A stretch of 64,000 bases of DNA from Septoria linicola (taxonomy: Eukaryota > Ascomycota > Dothideomycetes > Mycosphaerellales > Mycosphaerellaceae). The DNA lies in NCBI GenBank assembly GCA_024114885.1, contig CP099429.1, forward strand, positions 1,426,001 through 1,490,000, given 5' to 3'. How positions within the stretch are numbered: position 1 is the stretch's first letter; the number at the start of each line of letters is the position of its first letter. The notes below the pieces were generated by a model, which was given only the letters and a program-made list of their open reading frames with translations, was not told the DNA's origin and ran no database searches. Below are positions 1 to 12,368 of the stretch, piece after piece. The translations under genes and the position numbers were made by a program.

Positions 1-3000
1 GAGGCAAGAATTAGTCTTACGATATCCTAATAGTCTTATTAGGAGGGCGCTCTATATATTACTATATACCTCTTTTATAAGGAGTTAAGTAACTAAAAAC
101 ATTCTTTTAGACTCCTCTTAGTTTAACTCTAAGGCTTAGAGTTATCTTTTATATACCTCTTATATAAGGTAGAGCTACCTTATAAACTCCTAAAACTATA
201 GTCTATTCTTTAGCTTAGTAAGACTATCTACTACTATCTCTTTTATATTTATATATTCTATAGAGATAAGTCTATTCTACTAGAGCTTTCTTATAGTATT
301 ATATAAGATATTAATATATTTAGACTTATTATAAATATATAAGTCCTTAACTAGAGTAAGAGTAGCTTAGTTATTACCTTTTAGCTAAATTAGCCTAATT
401 CTAGTAATAGTTTCCTAGTTACTAAGGATCCTTAGTTAGTAAGAATATTCTCCTACTAACTCTAGGTATCTAAGCTCTCTTAAAAGAGTACTAAGGAACT
501 ATAACTATTTTATATATACTCCTATAGCTATATATTTAGCTTCTATTATAGATATAGCTATAGATTTCTACTTCTTACTTATCTAGGAGATTAGTATACT
601 ATAAAGAAAGAAGATATATCTAAGGATTAAGACTCTATTAGTCTTATCTATTATATAGTTAGAGTCTATATATCTAGTAAGATAGCCTTAACTATTCCTT
701 AAGTATCTTAGACTAAGGTCTAGGTTTAATCTTAGGTATCTAGTTAGCTTCTTTAGAGCCTTTATATATCCTACTATTAGATTACTAATATAGGAGCTTA
801 ATCTTCTAAGAGTAAATAAGATATCTAGTCTTATAATAGTTATAAGCTATATCTATATTCTAATAATAGATTAGTACTCCTATTTATTATACCTTTTATT
901 ATTTAGTCTAGTAGGCTTTAGACTTTTATAGTTATCTATTAGTAAAAGAGTTAGTAATATAGTTTCTTAGCCTATTTCTATTTTAGCTAGGTTCTCTTAG
1001 ATATAGTACTTCTAGTTAAGTTTTAGCTAGCCTTACTATCTATTTCTTATTAGTCTTATTCTAAGAATCTTATCTAGTTCTCTAAGATCTTTAATCTTAA
1101 AGACCTTACTAAGTTAGTCTTTAAACTAGAGGATATTCTCTAGTCTCTCTATAGTAATAGGTATATTATTAATATAGATTAGGATTATTAGGTCTTTTCT
1201 TTTCTTATAGATTAGAAGATATAGATCTACTTCTAACTATCTAAATCCTATTCCTTTTAGCTTTAATATATATAGCTAATTCTAGTCTCTTATAGCTTAC
1301 TTTAGCCTATAGAGACTTCTTAGAACTTATAAGACTATACTAGTTAGTAGGTTAATACCTAGTAGTAGGATTATATAGATGTCCTTATATAGGGTACTCT
1401 CTATAAATATATTATTTATATTTACTTAGTATAGAACTAGGTCCTTCTTATAGACTATAGCTATAAATCCTCTTAGAGTATCCTACCTAACTATAGAGGT
1501 AAAAGTTTCTATATAGTCTACTCTATACTTTTAAGAGAACCTTTTTATAACTAGTCTTACCTTAAACTTTTTAATAGTACTACTAAGTTTTCTCTTAATA
1601 TTAAAGACCTATCTTAAAGTAACTAAGTTAGCCCCTTTTAGTAGAACTACTATAGTCTAGGTATTATTACTTATAAGTATATCTAGCTCCTTCTAAATAG
1701 CTTCTTACTAGAGATAACCCTACTTAGGATTACTTACTACTTCTTTATAGTTCCTTAGGATTAGAACCTCCTATTTATATATTCCTACTTCTTTAGTAGT
1801 AGAGAATATAATCTCTTTAACTTTCTCTAAGAATTCTAAGTTCTATAGAATATCTAGGTTAATAGAGCTTATAGCTAAGAAGAAAGCCTAATACTCTAGG
1901 AGTATTTCCTTATCTAGCTAACTATTCTAATCTAACTTAAGCCTAATTAGCTTTAGCTTCTAGTTAAATCTATTAAGTTCTTAGGATACTTTCCTTTTTC
2001 TAAGAGTTTATTTTAGAGCTATCTACTTCTAGTCTATCTCTATAGTTTCTTAGGTAGAATTCTTAGATTCTTTCTTAACTTTCTTTTAGTCTAGGAATTT
2101 TCTATACTCTCCTATATCTTCTAGTAGAGGTAGAAGTTATATAAAAAGTTTCTTTCTTTCCTAAACCTATACTAATAGCTAAGGAGGAGGAGGCTTCTAC
2201 TAGCTTAGACTAGGAGCACCTAGCGTACTTCTACTAGCTTATAGAGTAGGCTAGCTAATAGTTCTTAGCCTTCTAATAGGTCTTCTTTCTAGAGCTAAAC
2301 TAGAAAGATTCTTAATCTTAATATTTAAGTCTAATTCTCTACCTAGCTTATCTTTAAAGAAGATTATATTAGTATACTACTTAATAGCCTTTATATCTAG
2401 CTCCTAGAACTTCTATACCTTTACTATATTATTATAGTATCTAATAAATATAGTATCCTTTCCTCTATTTATTAGTTTATTACTTCTTACCTACTAAGGC
2501 TATACTCTTATATCTATATATACTATAGCTCTATATCCCTATACCTTAAGGTAGGAGACTATTAGTTTAATTCTATTAAAAGCTTTATTAGGTAAGAGCT
2601 TAAATCTCTTAATATTAGATCTATTTAGGAGCTTATTCCTTATATATACTTATACTTTAAGAGCTTCTAGCTAAAACTTAATAGGTATCTTACTCTCTTT
2701 AAGTATTACTCTAATAGAGGCCTCTAATATTTAGATAGACCTCTTAATTACTCTATTCTAGAATAAATTATAGGCCTTAGTTAGCTTAAAGGTAATTCTA
2801 AAGTCCTTCTTCTACTATTTAATTAAAGTAGTAATTTCTTTAGTATTATTAGCCTTTATAGACTTAAGGAGTACTACTAACTACCTTTCTACCTTAATCC
2901 TCTAGTTCTAAAGAGTAGTTAATATATCTAATCTAGCTTTAAGTAGAAATACCTATTTCTTTCTTAAGAAGTTATTAATAATCTTAAGCTACTATATAAA

Positions 3001-4080
3001 ACCTTTTACTAATAATAGTAATAGTCTATAGATATCTACTAATATAAGAGCTAATCTTTTAGGTCTTCTCTTAATAGACTTACCTAGGTATTTCTTTATT
3101 TTACCTATTATATAGATCCTATACTTATACTCTTCCTAGCTAGGAATTAGAATTCTTTCTTTTAGGTTAGTAACTTTATAAAGGTTTAAGAGTAACCCTC
3201 TTCTAAAGTATATAAATCTTCTATACTATAGCTCCTACTATTTTAGATTCTTCTCTAATAGGGTAGTATAGGTATTATTAACCTCTATAGGATTATATAG
3301 TAAGTAATATAACTTTTCTTATAGGAGAGGTAATATCTTACTAATAAATAGAACACCTCTAACTAGCTTAGTCTTTATAACTATTTAGCTATCTAGGGAG
3401 GTAAGAGTAAAATTAGGCTTTTAGGCTCTAGATTTACTCTAAGATTAGGAATAAATAGTACTTTATTAAGTAGAACTTCTCCTTCTAAGATTCCTTTTAT
3501 CTATACTAGTCTAGAGTAGGTTATATAGAGGTATCCTCCTCCTACCTTAATCTATACTTTCTTCCTTAGTAGCTTTACTAATCTAAAGAAGGATAGTTAG
3601 TTAGTTATATAGGATAAGGTATAGGAATCTAAGAGCTATTCTTAGAGTAATAACTTACTTTTAGCCTTAATTATAGAATAGACTAACTTATCTTAATTAT
3701 TATCTTCTAATAGGGAATTATTATTACTTCTAGAGCTAGAATAAGTTCTAGAATTAGAACTAGAACTAGACTCCTAGGCTAAAAATCCTTTCCTTAAAAG
3801 CTTTCTAGACTTTTCTATTCTCTAAAACTACTTACCTATTCTCTAGATAGCCTTCTTTAGCTTATTATATAATAATAACTTATAGACAGCTTTCTTAATA
3901 TATCTAGTATTCTTTAGTAAAAAGGATCTTCTAACCCTCTCTCTAAAGAATAATCCCTAAGGGTCCTTCTAGTTCTTAGTACTATTTCTTTACTAGGATA
4001 GTTTCTTAGTAGTAGAGAGGTTAGAACAATCTTTTAACTAGTACTTCCCTTTCTTATAGAGCTAGTATATTAGTAGAGAC
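1..4080 (-). mobile_element. Ty1/copia element A (outer, older), pol part, heavily RIP-mutated
   Basis: This AT-rich stretch holds the 3' part of a copia-type polyprotein read on the minus strand. A reverse-transcriptase core is still readable near 1140-1200, where an I-Y-I-N-N-I-P-I peptide stands for the family motif YVDD. An RNase H segment reading Y-I-D-S-N-Y is near 640-690. RT lies upstream of RNase H in element orientation, as in copia. CpA and TpG dinucleotides are almost absent and TpA is in great excess, so every frame is full of stops. It pairs base for base with 4941-8980 at an offset of about 4860. The two differ by CA/TG-to-TA changes and by one gap of about 37 bp near 3430. Homology to the second copy ends at about position 80, so the far LTR is outside the window or rearranged. 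Confidence 0.9.
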
Positions 4081-4358
4081 TGTTAAAAGTAGAGAGCGTT
4101 TGTAGATACTATATAATATTAAGGAGGGTATAGCGTAGTAAAGAAGAATAGGGGATCAATCTTGAACTGACTTATATATATAGTATAGTAGTAATATGCT
4201 AGGAACTAAATACAAAGTTGATTAAGTTAGTTATCTAAGAAGAGAAGAGAGAGAAGTAAGATATACCTCTTACTAAGCCTTAGGTAGATGCCTTAGGTAT
4301 CTAGAACTATACTTAGAAGTCTATATCTAGACTAACTATCTAGGATATATTCTTAACA
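4081..4358 (-). repeat. 3' LTR of copia element B (278 bp)
   Basis: The sequence begins TGTTAAAAG and ends TTCTTAACA, so it has the TG...CA ends and a TGTTA/TAACA terminal inverted repeat expected of an LTR. It aligns over its full length with 10102-10379 and 11514-11790. A purine-rich run on the minus strand (complement of 4359-4368) is in the right place for a polypurine tract. Confidence 0.92.
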
Positions 4359-4940
4359 CTCCTACTTATGCTATATAGTCAGATCTTTTAATAGATCATC
4401 TATAGTACTCAAATGCTAGTCCTAATCTTGATTAGTTATTAAGTACTTACTTTTTAGACTAATAACTAGACAGCACTAACTATTAATCTAATAAACTTTC
4501 TATACTACTATCTCCTATAAAAAGGTAAAAGAAATACCTTCTATAAGATCTTCCTCCTCTCTTATATAGGAGTGGATTGTTTAGGACATAGACTATCTAG
4601 TAAGTTGCCCTTATCCTTTCTTATAGCTAATTCTAATAGCTCTCTAGATTCCTTATAGCCTAGTCCCTTACTTAGTTATATTCTATATAGCTTCTTAGTT
4701 CCCTAATAGTCTTTAGGGTATACTATTCTTAGCTATAAGGATCTTATATTAAGCTAGGGAGTAGAGTAACTATATACTAGTAGAGGAGATAATAGCTACT
4801 ATAGAGGAGGTCTTTAATATTAACTAGTACTTGGCCTTAGGGGGTGTCTAGTTCAGCTAGGTGCTATATAGTAATATTATAGTTAGTAACAGGTCTAATA
4901 TTAGTAAGAGCATTTAGGACTTTATAAAGTCTAACTAAGG

Positions 4941-7900
4941 AGGAGTCAAGTAACTAAAATCTTTCTTTTAGACTCCTCTTAGTTCAGCTCTAAGGCTTAG
5001 AGTTATCTTTTGTATATCTCTTATATAAGGTAGAGCTGCCTTATAAACTCCTAAAACTGTAGTCTATTCTTTAGCTTAGTAAGACTATCTACTACTATCT
5101 CTTTTATATTTATATATTCTATAGAGATAAGTCTGTTCTACTAGAGCTTTCTTATAGTATTGTATAAGATATCAATGTGTTTAGACTTGTTATAAATATA
5201 TAAGTCCTTAACTAGAGTAAGGGTAGCTTAGTTATTACCTTTTAGCTAAATTGGCCTGATTCTAGTAATAGTTTCCTAGTTACTAAGGATCCTTAGTTAG
5301 TAAGAACATTCTCCTACTAACTCTAGGTATCTAAGCTCTCTTAAAAGAGCACTAAGGAACTATAACTGTTTTGTATATACTCCTATAGCTATATATTTAG
5401 CTTCTATTATAGATATAGCTATAGATTTCTACTTCTTACTTATCTAGGAGATTAGTATACTATAAAGGAAGAAGACATATCTAAGGATTAAGACTCTGTT
5501 AGTCTTGTCTATTATATAGTTAGAGTCTATATATCTAGTAAGGCAGCCTTAACTATTCCTTAAGTATCTTAGACTAAGGTCTAGGTTTGATCTTAGGTAT
5601 CTAGTTAGCTTCTTTAGAGCCTTCATATATCCTACTATTAGATTACTAATATAGGAGCTCAATCTTCTAAGGGTAAATGAAATGTCTGGTCTTATAACAG
5701 TTACAAGCTATATCTATGTTCTAATAATAGATTAGTACTCCTATTTGTTATACCTTTTATTATTTAGTCTAGTAGGCTTTAGACTTTCATAGCTATCTAT
5801 TAGTAAAAGAGTTAGTAATATAGTCTCTTAACCTATTCCTATCTTAGCTAGGTTCTCTTAGATATAGTGCTTCTAGTTAAGTTTCAGCTAGCCTTACTAT
5901 CTGTTTCTTATTAGTCTTATTCTAAGAATCTTGTCTAGTTCTCTAAGATCTTTGATCTTAAAGACCTTACTAAGTTAGTCTTTAAACTAGAGGATATCTT
6001 CTAGTCTCTCTATAGTAATAGGTATGTTATTAATATAGATTAGGATTATTAGGTCTTTCCTTTTCTTATAGATTAGAAGATATAGGTCTACTTCTAATTG
6101 TTTAAATCCTATTCCTTTTAGCTTTAATATATATAGCTAATTCTAGTCTCTTATAGCTTGCTTTAGCCTATAGAGACTCCTTAGAACTTATAAGACTATA
6201 CTAGTTAGTAGGTTAATACCTAGTAGTAGGATTATATAGATGTCCTTATATAGGGTGCTCTCTATAAATATATTATTTATATCTACTTAGTATAGAACTA
6301 GGTCCTTCTTATAGACTATAGCTATAAATCCTCTTAGAGTATCCTGCCTAACTATAGGGGCAAAAGTTTCTATATAGTCTACTCTATACTTTTAGGAGAA
6401 CCCTCTTATAACTAGTCTTGCCTTAAACTTTTTAATAGCTCTACTAAGCTTTCTCTTAATATTAAAGACCTATCTTAAAGTAACTAGGTTAGCTTCTTTT
6501 AGTAGGACTACTATAGTCTAGGTATTATTACTTACAAGTATATCTAGCTCCTTCTAAATAGCTTCTTACTAGAGATAACCTTACTTAGGATTACTTACTA
6601 CTTCCTTATAGTTCCTTAGAATTAGAACCTCCTATTTATATATTCCTACTTCTTTAGTAGCTAAGAATGCAATCTCTTTAACTTCCTCTAAGAATTCTAG
6701 GTCCTATAGGATGCCTAGGTTAATAGAGCTTATAGCTAAGAAGAAAGCCTAATACTCTAGGAGTATTTCCTTGTCTAGCTAACTATTCTAATCTAGCTTA
6801 AGCCTAATTAGCTTTAGCTTCTAGTTAAATCTATTAAGTTCTTAGGATACTTTCCTCTTTCTAAGGGTTTGCCTTAGAGCTATCTACTCCTAATCTACCT
6901 CTATAGTTTCTTAGGCAGAATTCTTAGATTCTTTCTTAACTTTCTCTTAGTCTAAGAATTTTCTATACTCTCCTATATCTTCTAGTAGAGGTAGAAGTTA
7001 TATAAAGAGTTTCTTTCCTTCCTAAACCTATACTAATAGCTAAGGGAGAGGAGGCTTCTACTAGCCTAGACTAGGAGCACCTAGGGTACTCCTACTAGCT
7101 TATAGAGTAGGCTAGCTAATAGTTCTTAGCCTTCTAATAGGTCTTCTTTCTAGAGCTGAACTAGGGAGATTCTTAATCTTAATATTCAAGTCTAATTCTC
7201 TACCTAGCTTATCTTTAAAGAAGATTATATTAGTATACTACTTAACAGCCTTTATATCTAGCTCCTAGAACTTCTATACCTTTACTATATTGTTATAGTA
7301 TCTAATAAACATAGTATCCTTTCCTCTATTTATTAGTTTGTTACTCCTTACCTACTAAGGCTATACTCTTATATCTATATATACTATAGCTCTATATCCC
7401 TATACCTTAAGGTAGGAGACTATTAGTTTGATCCTATTAAAAGCTTTATTAGGTAAGAGCTTGAATCCCTTAATATTAGGTCTATTTAGAAGCTTGTTCC
7501 TTATATATACCTATGCTTTAAGAGCTTCTAGCCAAAACTTAATAGGTATCTTACTTTCTTTAAGCATTGCTCTAATAGAGGCCTCTAATGTTTAGATAGA
7601 CCTCTTAACTACTCTATTCTAGAGTGAATTATAGGCCTTAGTTAGCTTAAGGGTGATTCTAAAGTCCTTCTCCTACTATTTAATTAAAGTAGTAATCTCT
7701 CTAGCATTATTAGCCCTTATAGACTTAAGGAGTACTACTAACTGCCTTTCTACCTTAATCCTCTAGTTCTAAAGAGTAGTTAGTGTATCTAATCTAGCCT
7801 TGAGTAGAAATGCCTATTTCTTTCTTAAGAAGTTGTTAATAATCTCAAGCTACTATATAAAACCTTTTACTAATAATAGTAATAGTCTATAGATATCTAC

Positions 7901-10090
7901 TAATATAAGGGCTAGTCTTTTAGGTCTTCTCTTAATAGACTTGCCTAGGTGTTTCTTTATCTTACCTATTATATAGATCCTATACTTATACTCTTCCTAG
8001 TTAGAGATTAGAATTCTTTCCTTTAGGTTAGTAACTTTATAAAGGTTTAAGAGTAACTCTCTTCTAAAGTATACAAATCTTCTATACTATAGCTCCTACT
8101 ATTTTAGATCCTTCTCTAATAGAGTAGTATAGGCATTATTAACCTCTATAGGATTATATAGTAAGTAATATAACTTTTCCTATAGGAGAGGTAATATCTT
8201 ACTAATAAATAGAACACCTCTAACTAGCTTGGTCTTTATAACTGTTTAGCTATCTAGGAAGGTAAGAGTGAAATTAGGCTTCTAGACTCTAAATTACTTA
8301 CTAAACTGATCCTATAATATAAGATTTACTCTAAGATTAGGAACAAATAGTACCCTATTAAGTAGAACTTCTCCTCCTAAGATTCCCTTTATCTATACTA
8401 GTCTAGAGTAGGTTATATAGAGGTATCCTCCTCCTACCTTAATCTATACTTTCTTCCTTAGTAGCTTTACTAATCTAAAGAAGGATAGTTAGTTAGTTAT
8501 ATAGGATGAGGTATAGGAATCTAAGAGCTATTCTTAAGGTAACAACTTGCCTTTAGCCTTAATTATAGAATAGGCCAACTTATCTTAGTTATTATCTTCT
8601 AATAGGGAATTATTATTACTTCTAGAACTAGAGTAAGTTCTAGAATCAGAACTAGAACTAGACTCCTAGGCTAAAAATCCTTTCTTTAGAAGCTTTCTAG
8701 ACTTTTCTATCCTTTAAAGCTACTTGCCTATTTTCTAGATAACCTTCTTTAGCTTATTATATAATAATGACTTATAGATAGCTTTCTTAATATGTCTAGT
8801 ATTCCTTAGTAAAAAAGATCTTCTAACCCTCTCTCTAAGGAATAATCCCTAAGGGTCCTTCTAGTTCTTAGTACTGTTTCTCTACTAGGATAGTTTCTTA
8901 GTAGTAGGGAGGTTAGGACAATCCTTTAACTAGTGCTTCCCTTTCTTATAGAGCTAGTATATTAGTAGGGACTTTCCTTAGTAGGGCTACCTAGAATAGA
9001 ATATAGCTAGACCTATGTCTATCTTATCTAGATTATCTCTTACCTCTTAGGACTTAAGTAGAAGGAGAATAGTGTCTATATCCAAGGATAGTTAGGTTAT
9101 AATAGTATCCTTGGCTACTTAGTATAATGTAGGTAGGGACTATAGGAGATGTTTTAGCCTTTTCTCTTAGCTCTAGTAGTAGGCTTCCTAAGGATCAATC
9201 TTAGTAATTTTCTTACCTAGGCCTCTAAGGTGTCTCTATACTTCCCTGATTGTCTTATTAGGTAACATCCTAAATATAATAAACTACTTAATTAGACCTA
9301 TAGTATAGGACTTTAGGACTCTGTTATACTTGTTCTAGAGAATCACCTATATCTTAGCTACTAGTATAGTAATACACTATGTCTCTAGCTCTATCTTATT
9401 ATCTTTACTAATACTATATCTAATACTAAACCTATATACTATATTGTCTTTTAAGAAGTGTTGATTCTAAGTAATATATATCTAAAGACTAGTATCCTAC
9501 TAAACTATATATAGGTTCCCTCTAACAATTAGTTAGCTAATTGCCTAGAACTAGTCCTTTCCTTCTAGCTTGTCTATCTATAGCTTGAACTATCTCTTCT
9601 AGTTAGTTCTGTCTAGGATTAGAATCCTTTAGCTCTTCTTATCCTCTTAGTCTATTATAGAAATAGGTAAATAGAATAAATAATTAGTAGAATACTTCAG
9701 ACTAGCTAAGGATTCTAGAGAAGGGTAATTTCTTATAGTAGAGAGACTAGCTCTAAGGGATAGGGATTCCTCGTATTTAGGAAATTACTAAGACTCAGAT
9801 CTTTCTCTCTTAGTAGAGTTTCTATTACTAGGTAGTAGGAAGGCTAAGTAGCCTCTTCTAACTCTAGTAATACTAGGTATAATAGTAGAGAACTAGGCAG
9901 GTATTAATAAAGTAGAAACATACTACTGTCTTATAGAGATCTTTACTAACTTATATACTACTAGGTACAAACTAGCTTCGTTAGTAATATAGTTAGGGAA
10001 ACTTCTAGGCCCTAAATGTTTTCTATAAACTATAAGGGATACAAGTAACCTGTACTAATATAGGTTGCTCCTATTTAGTATATAAACCCG
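4941..10090 (-). pseudogene. gag-pol remnant of copia element B
   Basis: In element orientation the order is gag, then integrase region, reverse transcriptase, RNase H. The gag end carries a CX2CX4HX4C zinc knuckle at about 8925-8966. Its first two cysteines now read Tyr (TGY to TAY) and the residue after the His is a stop (TAG for TGG), all explained by RIP transitions. The RT core with I-N-N in place of the catalytic D-D is near 6010-6065. The RNase H Y-I-D-S-N-Y segment is near 5515-5570. A stretch of about 580 bp between the RNase H end and the 3' LTR (4359-4940) shows no recognisable coding sequence. Confidence 0.85.
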
Positions 10091-10101
10091 GGCTTATAAC
10101 C
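10086..10101 (-). other. Putative tRNA primer-binding site of element B
   Basis: Directly inside the 5' LTR the plus strand reads ACCCGGGCTTATAACC, which looks like the 3' end of a tRNA acceptor/T-arm, so its complement would be the primer-binding site. The tRNA identity is not established and RIP may have altered bases. The equivalent in element A (11498-11513) reads ACCTAGGCTTATAACC. Confidence 0.4.
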
Positions 10102-10379
10102 TATTAAAAGTAGAGGGCGTTTATAGATACTATATAATATCAAGGAGGGTATAGCGTAGTAAAGAAGAATAGGGGATCAATCTTGAACTAACTTATATAT
10201 ATAGTATAGTAGTAATATACTAGGAACTAAATACAAAGTTAATTAAGTTAGTTATCTAAGAAGAGAAGAGAGAGAAGTAAGATGTACCTCTTGCCAAGCC
10301 TTAGGTAGATGCCTTAGGTATCTAGAACTATGCTTAGAAGTCTATATCTAGACTAACTATCTAGGATATATTCTTAATA
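10102..10379 (-). repeat. 5' LTR of copia element B (278 bp)
   Basis: Same length as the left LTR. Its ends have been changed to TATTA...TAATA by C-to-T type mutation, whereas the left LTR keeps the canonical ends. Confidence 0.92.
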
Positions 10380-11513
10380 GAGACTTTCCTTAGTAAAACT
10401 ACCTAGGATAGAATATAGCTAAACCTATATCTATCTTATCTAGATTATCTCTTACCTCTTAGAACTTAAGTAGAAAAAGAATAGTATCTATATCTAAGAA
10501 TAGTTAGGTTATAATAGTATCCTTAGCTACTTAGTATAATATAGGTAGAGACTATAGGAGATATTTTAGCCTTTTCTCTTAGCTCTAATAGTAAGTTTCC
10601 TAAGGATTAATCTTAGTAATCCTCTTACCTAGGCCTCTAAGGTATCTCTATACTTCCCTAATTATCTTATTAGGTAATATCCTATATATAATAAACTACT
10701 TAATTAGACCTATAGTATAGGACTTTAGGACTCTATTATACTTATTCTAGAGAATTACCTATATCTTAGCTACTAATATAGTAATATACTATATCTCTAG
10801 CTCTATCTTATTATCTTTACTAATACTATATCTAATACTAAACCTATATACTATATTATCTTTTAAGAAGTATTAATTCTAAGTAATATATATCTAGAGA
10901 CTAGTATCCTACTAAACTATATATAGGTTCTCTCTAATAATTAGTTAGCTAATTACCTAGAACTAGTCCTTTCCTCCTAGCTTATCTATCTATAGCTTAA
11001 ACTATTTCTTCTAGTTAGTTCTATCTAGGATTAGAATCCTTTAGCTCTTCTTATCTTCTTAGTCTATTATAGAAATAGGTAAATAGAATAAATAATTAGT
11101 AGAATACTTTAGACTAGCTAAGGATTCTAGAGAAGAGTAATTTCTTATAGTAGAGAGACTAGCTCTAAGGGATAGAGATTTCTCGTATTTAGGAAATTAC
11201 TAAGACTTAGATCTTTCTCTCTTAGTAGAGTTTCTACTACTAGGTAGTAGGAAGGCTAGGTAGCCTCTTCTAACTCTAGTAATACTAGGTATAATAGTAG
11301 AGAACTAGGCAGGTATTAATAAAGTAGAAATATACTACTGTCTTATAGAGATCTTTACTAACTTATATACTACTAGGTATAAACTAGCTTCGTTAGTAAT
11401 ATAGTTAGAGAAACTTCTAGGCCCTAAATATTTTCTATAAACTATAAGGAATATAAGTAACCTATACTAATATAGGTTACTCCTATTTAGTATATAAACC
11501 TAGGCTTATAACC
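10380..11513 (-). mobile_element. Ty1/copia element A, gag part
   Basis: This continues element A after the interruption by element B. It aligns with B's own gag/leader region (about 8970-10101) and ends at A's 5' LTR. It differs from B mainly by further CA/TG-to-TA changes, for example CCCGGGC in B (10088-10094) against CCTAGGC here. Confidence 0.9.
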
Positions 11514-11790
11514 TATTAAAAGTAGAGAGCGTATTATATACTATATAATATTAAGGAGGGTATAGTATAGTAAAGAAGAATAGAGGATTAATCTTAAACT
11601 AACTTATATATATAGTATAGTAGTAATATACTAGGAACTAAATACAAAGTTAATTGAGTTAGTTATCTAAGAAGAGAAGAGAGAGAAGCAAGATATACCT
11701 CTTGCCAAGCCTTAGGTGGATGCCTTAGGCATCTAGAACCATGCTTAAATCACTATGTCCAGACTGACTATCTAGGATGTACTCTTAACA
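11514..11790 (-). repeat. 5' LTR of copia element A (277 bp)
   Basis: Third copy of the same LTR, ending TCTTAACA at 11790. Its left half is TA-rich. Its right end (about 11690-11790) keeps CCAAGCC, GGTGGATGCC and CAGACTGACT, so mutation is visibly weaker next to single-copy DNA. The 5 bases after it (AGAAA) would be the target duplication. The partner copy is outside the window. Confidence 0.9.
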
Positions 11791-12125
11791 AGAAAGAAAT
11801 TAAAAGGATAAGTAGGCTAACCTCGTTATAACTGACCTGACCCTGCTTTCCTTAGCCTAACCTCGACTAGTACGGACTAGGTCGCGCTAAGGAAAAACGA
11901 GGTCGAGCGAGCGTAAACTACGACTTAGCCTTTCTCCTTAGCAGGTATAGCATGCGATCATGCGGAGACCGGTTAAAACGGATGCTTGCTATATAAGAAG
12001 ATGAGGTGCAGAAGTCTGCACTACTACTCTACTACCTTATCCGTAGACGACTCTTCTACCAAGTACAGTCAACGACTTCAAGACCATAATCAGATTCATC
12101 GAGATCCACGCCGTAACAAATCAAC
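11791..12125 (+). promoter_or_regulatory. Spacer between transposon and secreted-protein gene, with TATA box
   Basis: Base composition returns abruptly to about 50% GC after 11790. A TATATAA box lies at 11990-11996, 130 bp before the ATG at 12126, with a CA-rich leader in between. A 9-bp perfect inverted repeat (TTCCTTAGC at 11848-11856, GCTAAGGAA at 11886-11894) could be a remnant of another element or a binding site. Which of these it is cannot be told from sequence. Confidence 0.5.
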
Positions 12126-12368
12126 ATGCATTTCATCTACAGCATGCTACTACTCCTGAGTGCTCTTGCACTCGTCTGGGCAAATTGTGAAAAAGAGTTA
12201 GCAATTTGCAACGCTTTCTGCTATAGAGTATGAGATACTGATACTTCGTTGATCGAATAGCACTAGCTGATACACGCATAGGGAAGAGAAGACCCGGATG
12301 AAGCCTGCCTGGAGGACTGTGCGGAGGAGTATCATTGCTGCGTGCATCCCGATGATCCGAACTGCTAG
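12126..12368 (+). CDS. Small secreted cysteine-rich protein (62 aa, 2 exons)
   Basis: Exons 12126-12227 and 12282-12368 flank a 54-nt intron (GTATGA...CATAG, CTGAT branch site about 11 nt before the acceptor). The spliced frame is exact, the intron falls between codons, and the unspliced frame stops at once. Residues 1-19 are a clear signal peptide (MHFIYSMLLLLSALALVWA). The mature part of about 43 residues has eight cysteines at 21, 28, 32, 43, 47, 53, 54 and 62. The CX3C-X10-CX3C core resembles the alpha-hairpinin spacing, and the mature part is acidic. No family is recognised. Size, secretion and cysteine content are those of an effector or antimicrobial peptide (inference). It starts 336 bp from the RIP-mutated retrotransposon. 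Both exons are shorter than usual ORF cut-offs, so automatic callers would miss it. Confidence 0.8.

Larger units (their letters stand above)
4081..10379 (-). mobile_element. Ty1/copia element B, full length, inserted in element A
   Basis: This is a complete LTR retrotransposon of about 6.3 kb on the minus strand. It is bounded by 278-bp LTRs at 4081-4358 and 10102-10379 and flanked on both sides by GAGAC (4076-4080 and 10380-10384), a 5-bp target-site duplication. The sequence left of B (ending TAGTAGAGAC) continues directly into the sequence right of B (starting after GAGAC with TTTCCTTAG), exactly as in B's own uninterrupted gag near 8966-8980. B therefore jumped into the gag region of A. 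Its coding region is RIP-mutated but keeps many more CA/TG dinucleotides than A, consistent with later arrival. It is almost certainly non-functional, as stops are present throughout. Confidence 0.93.
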
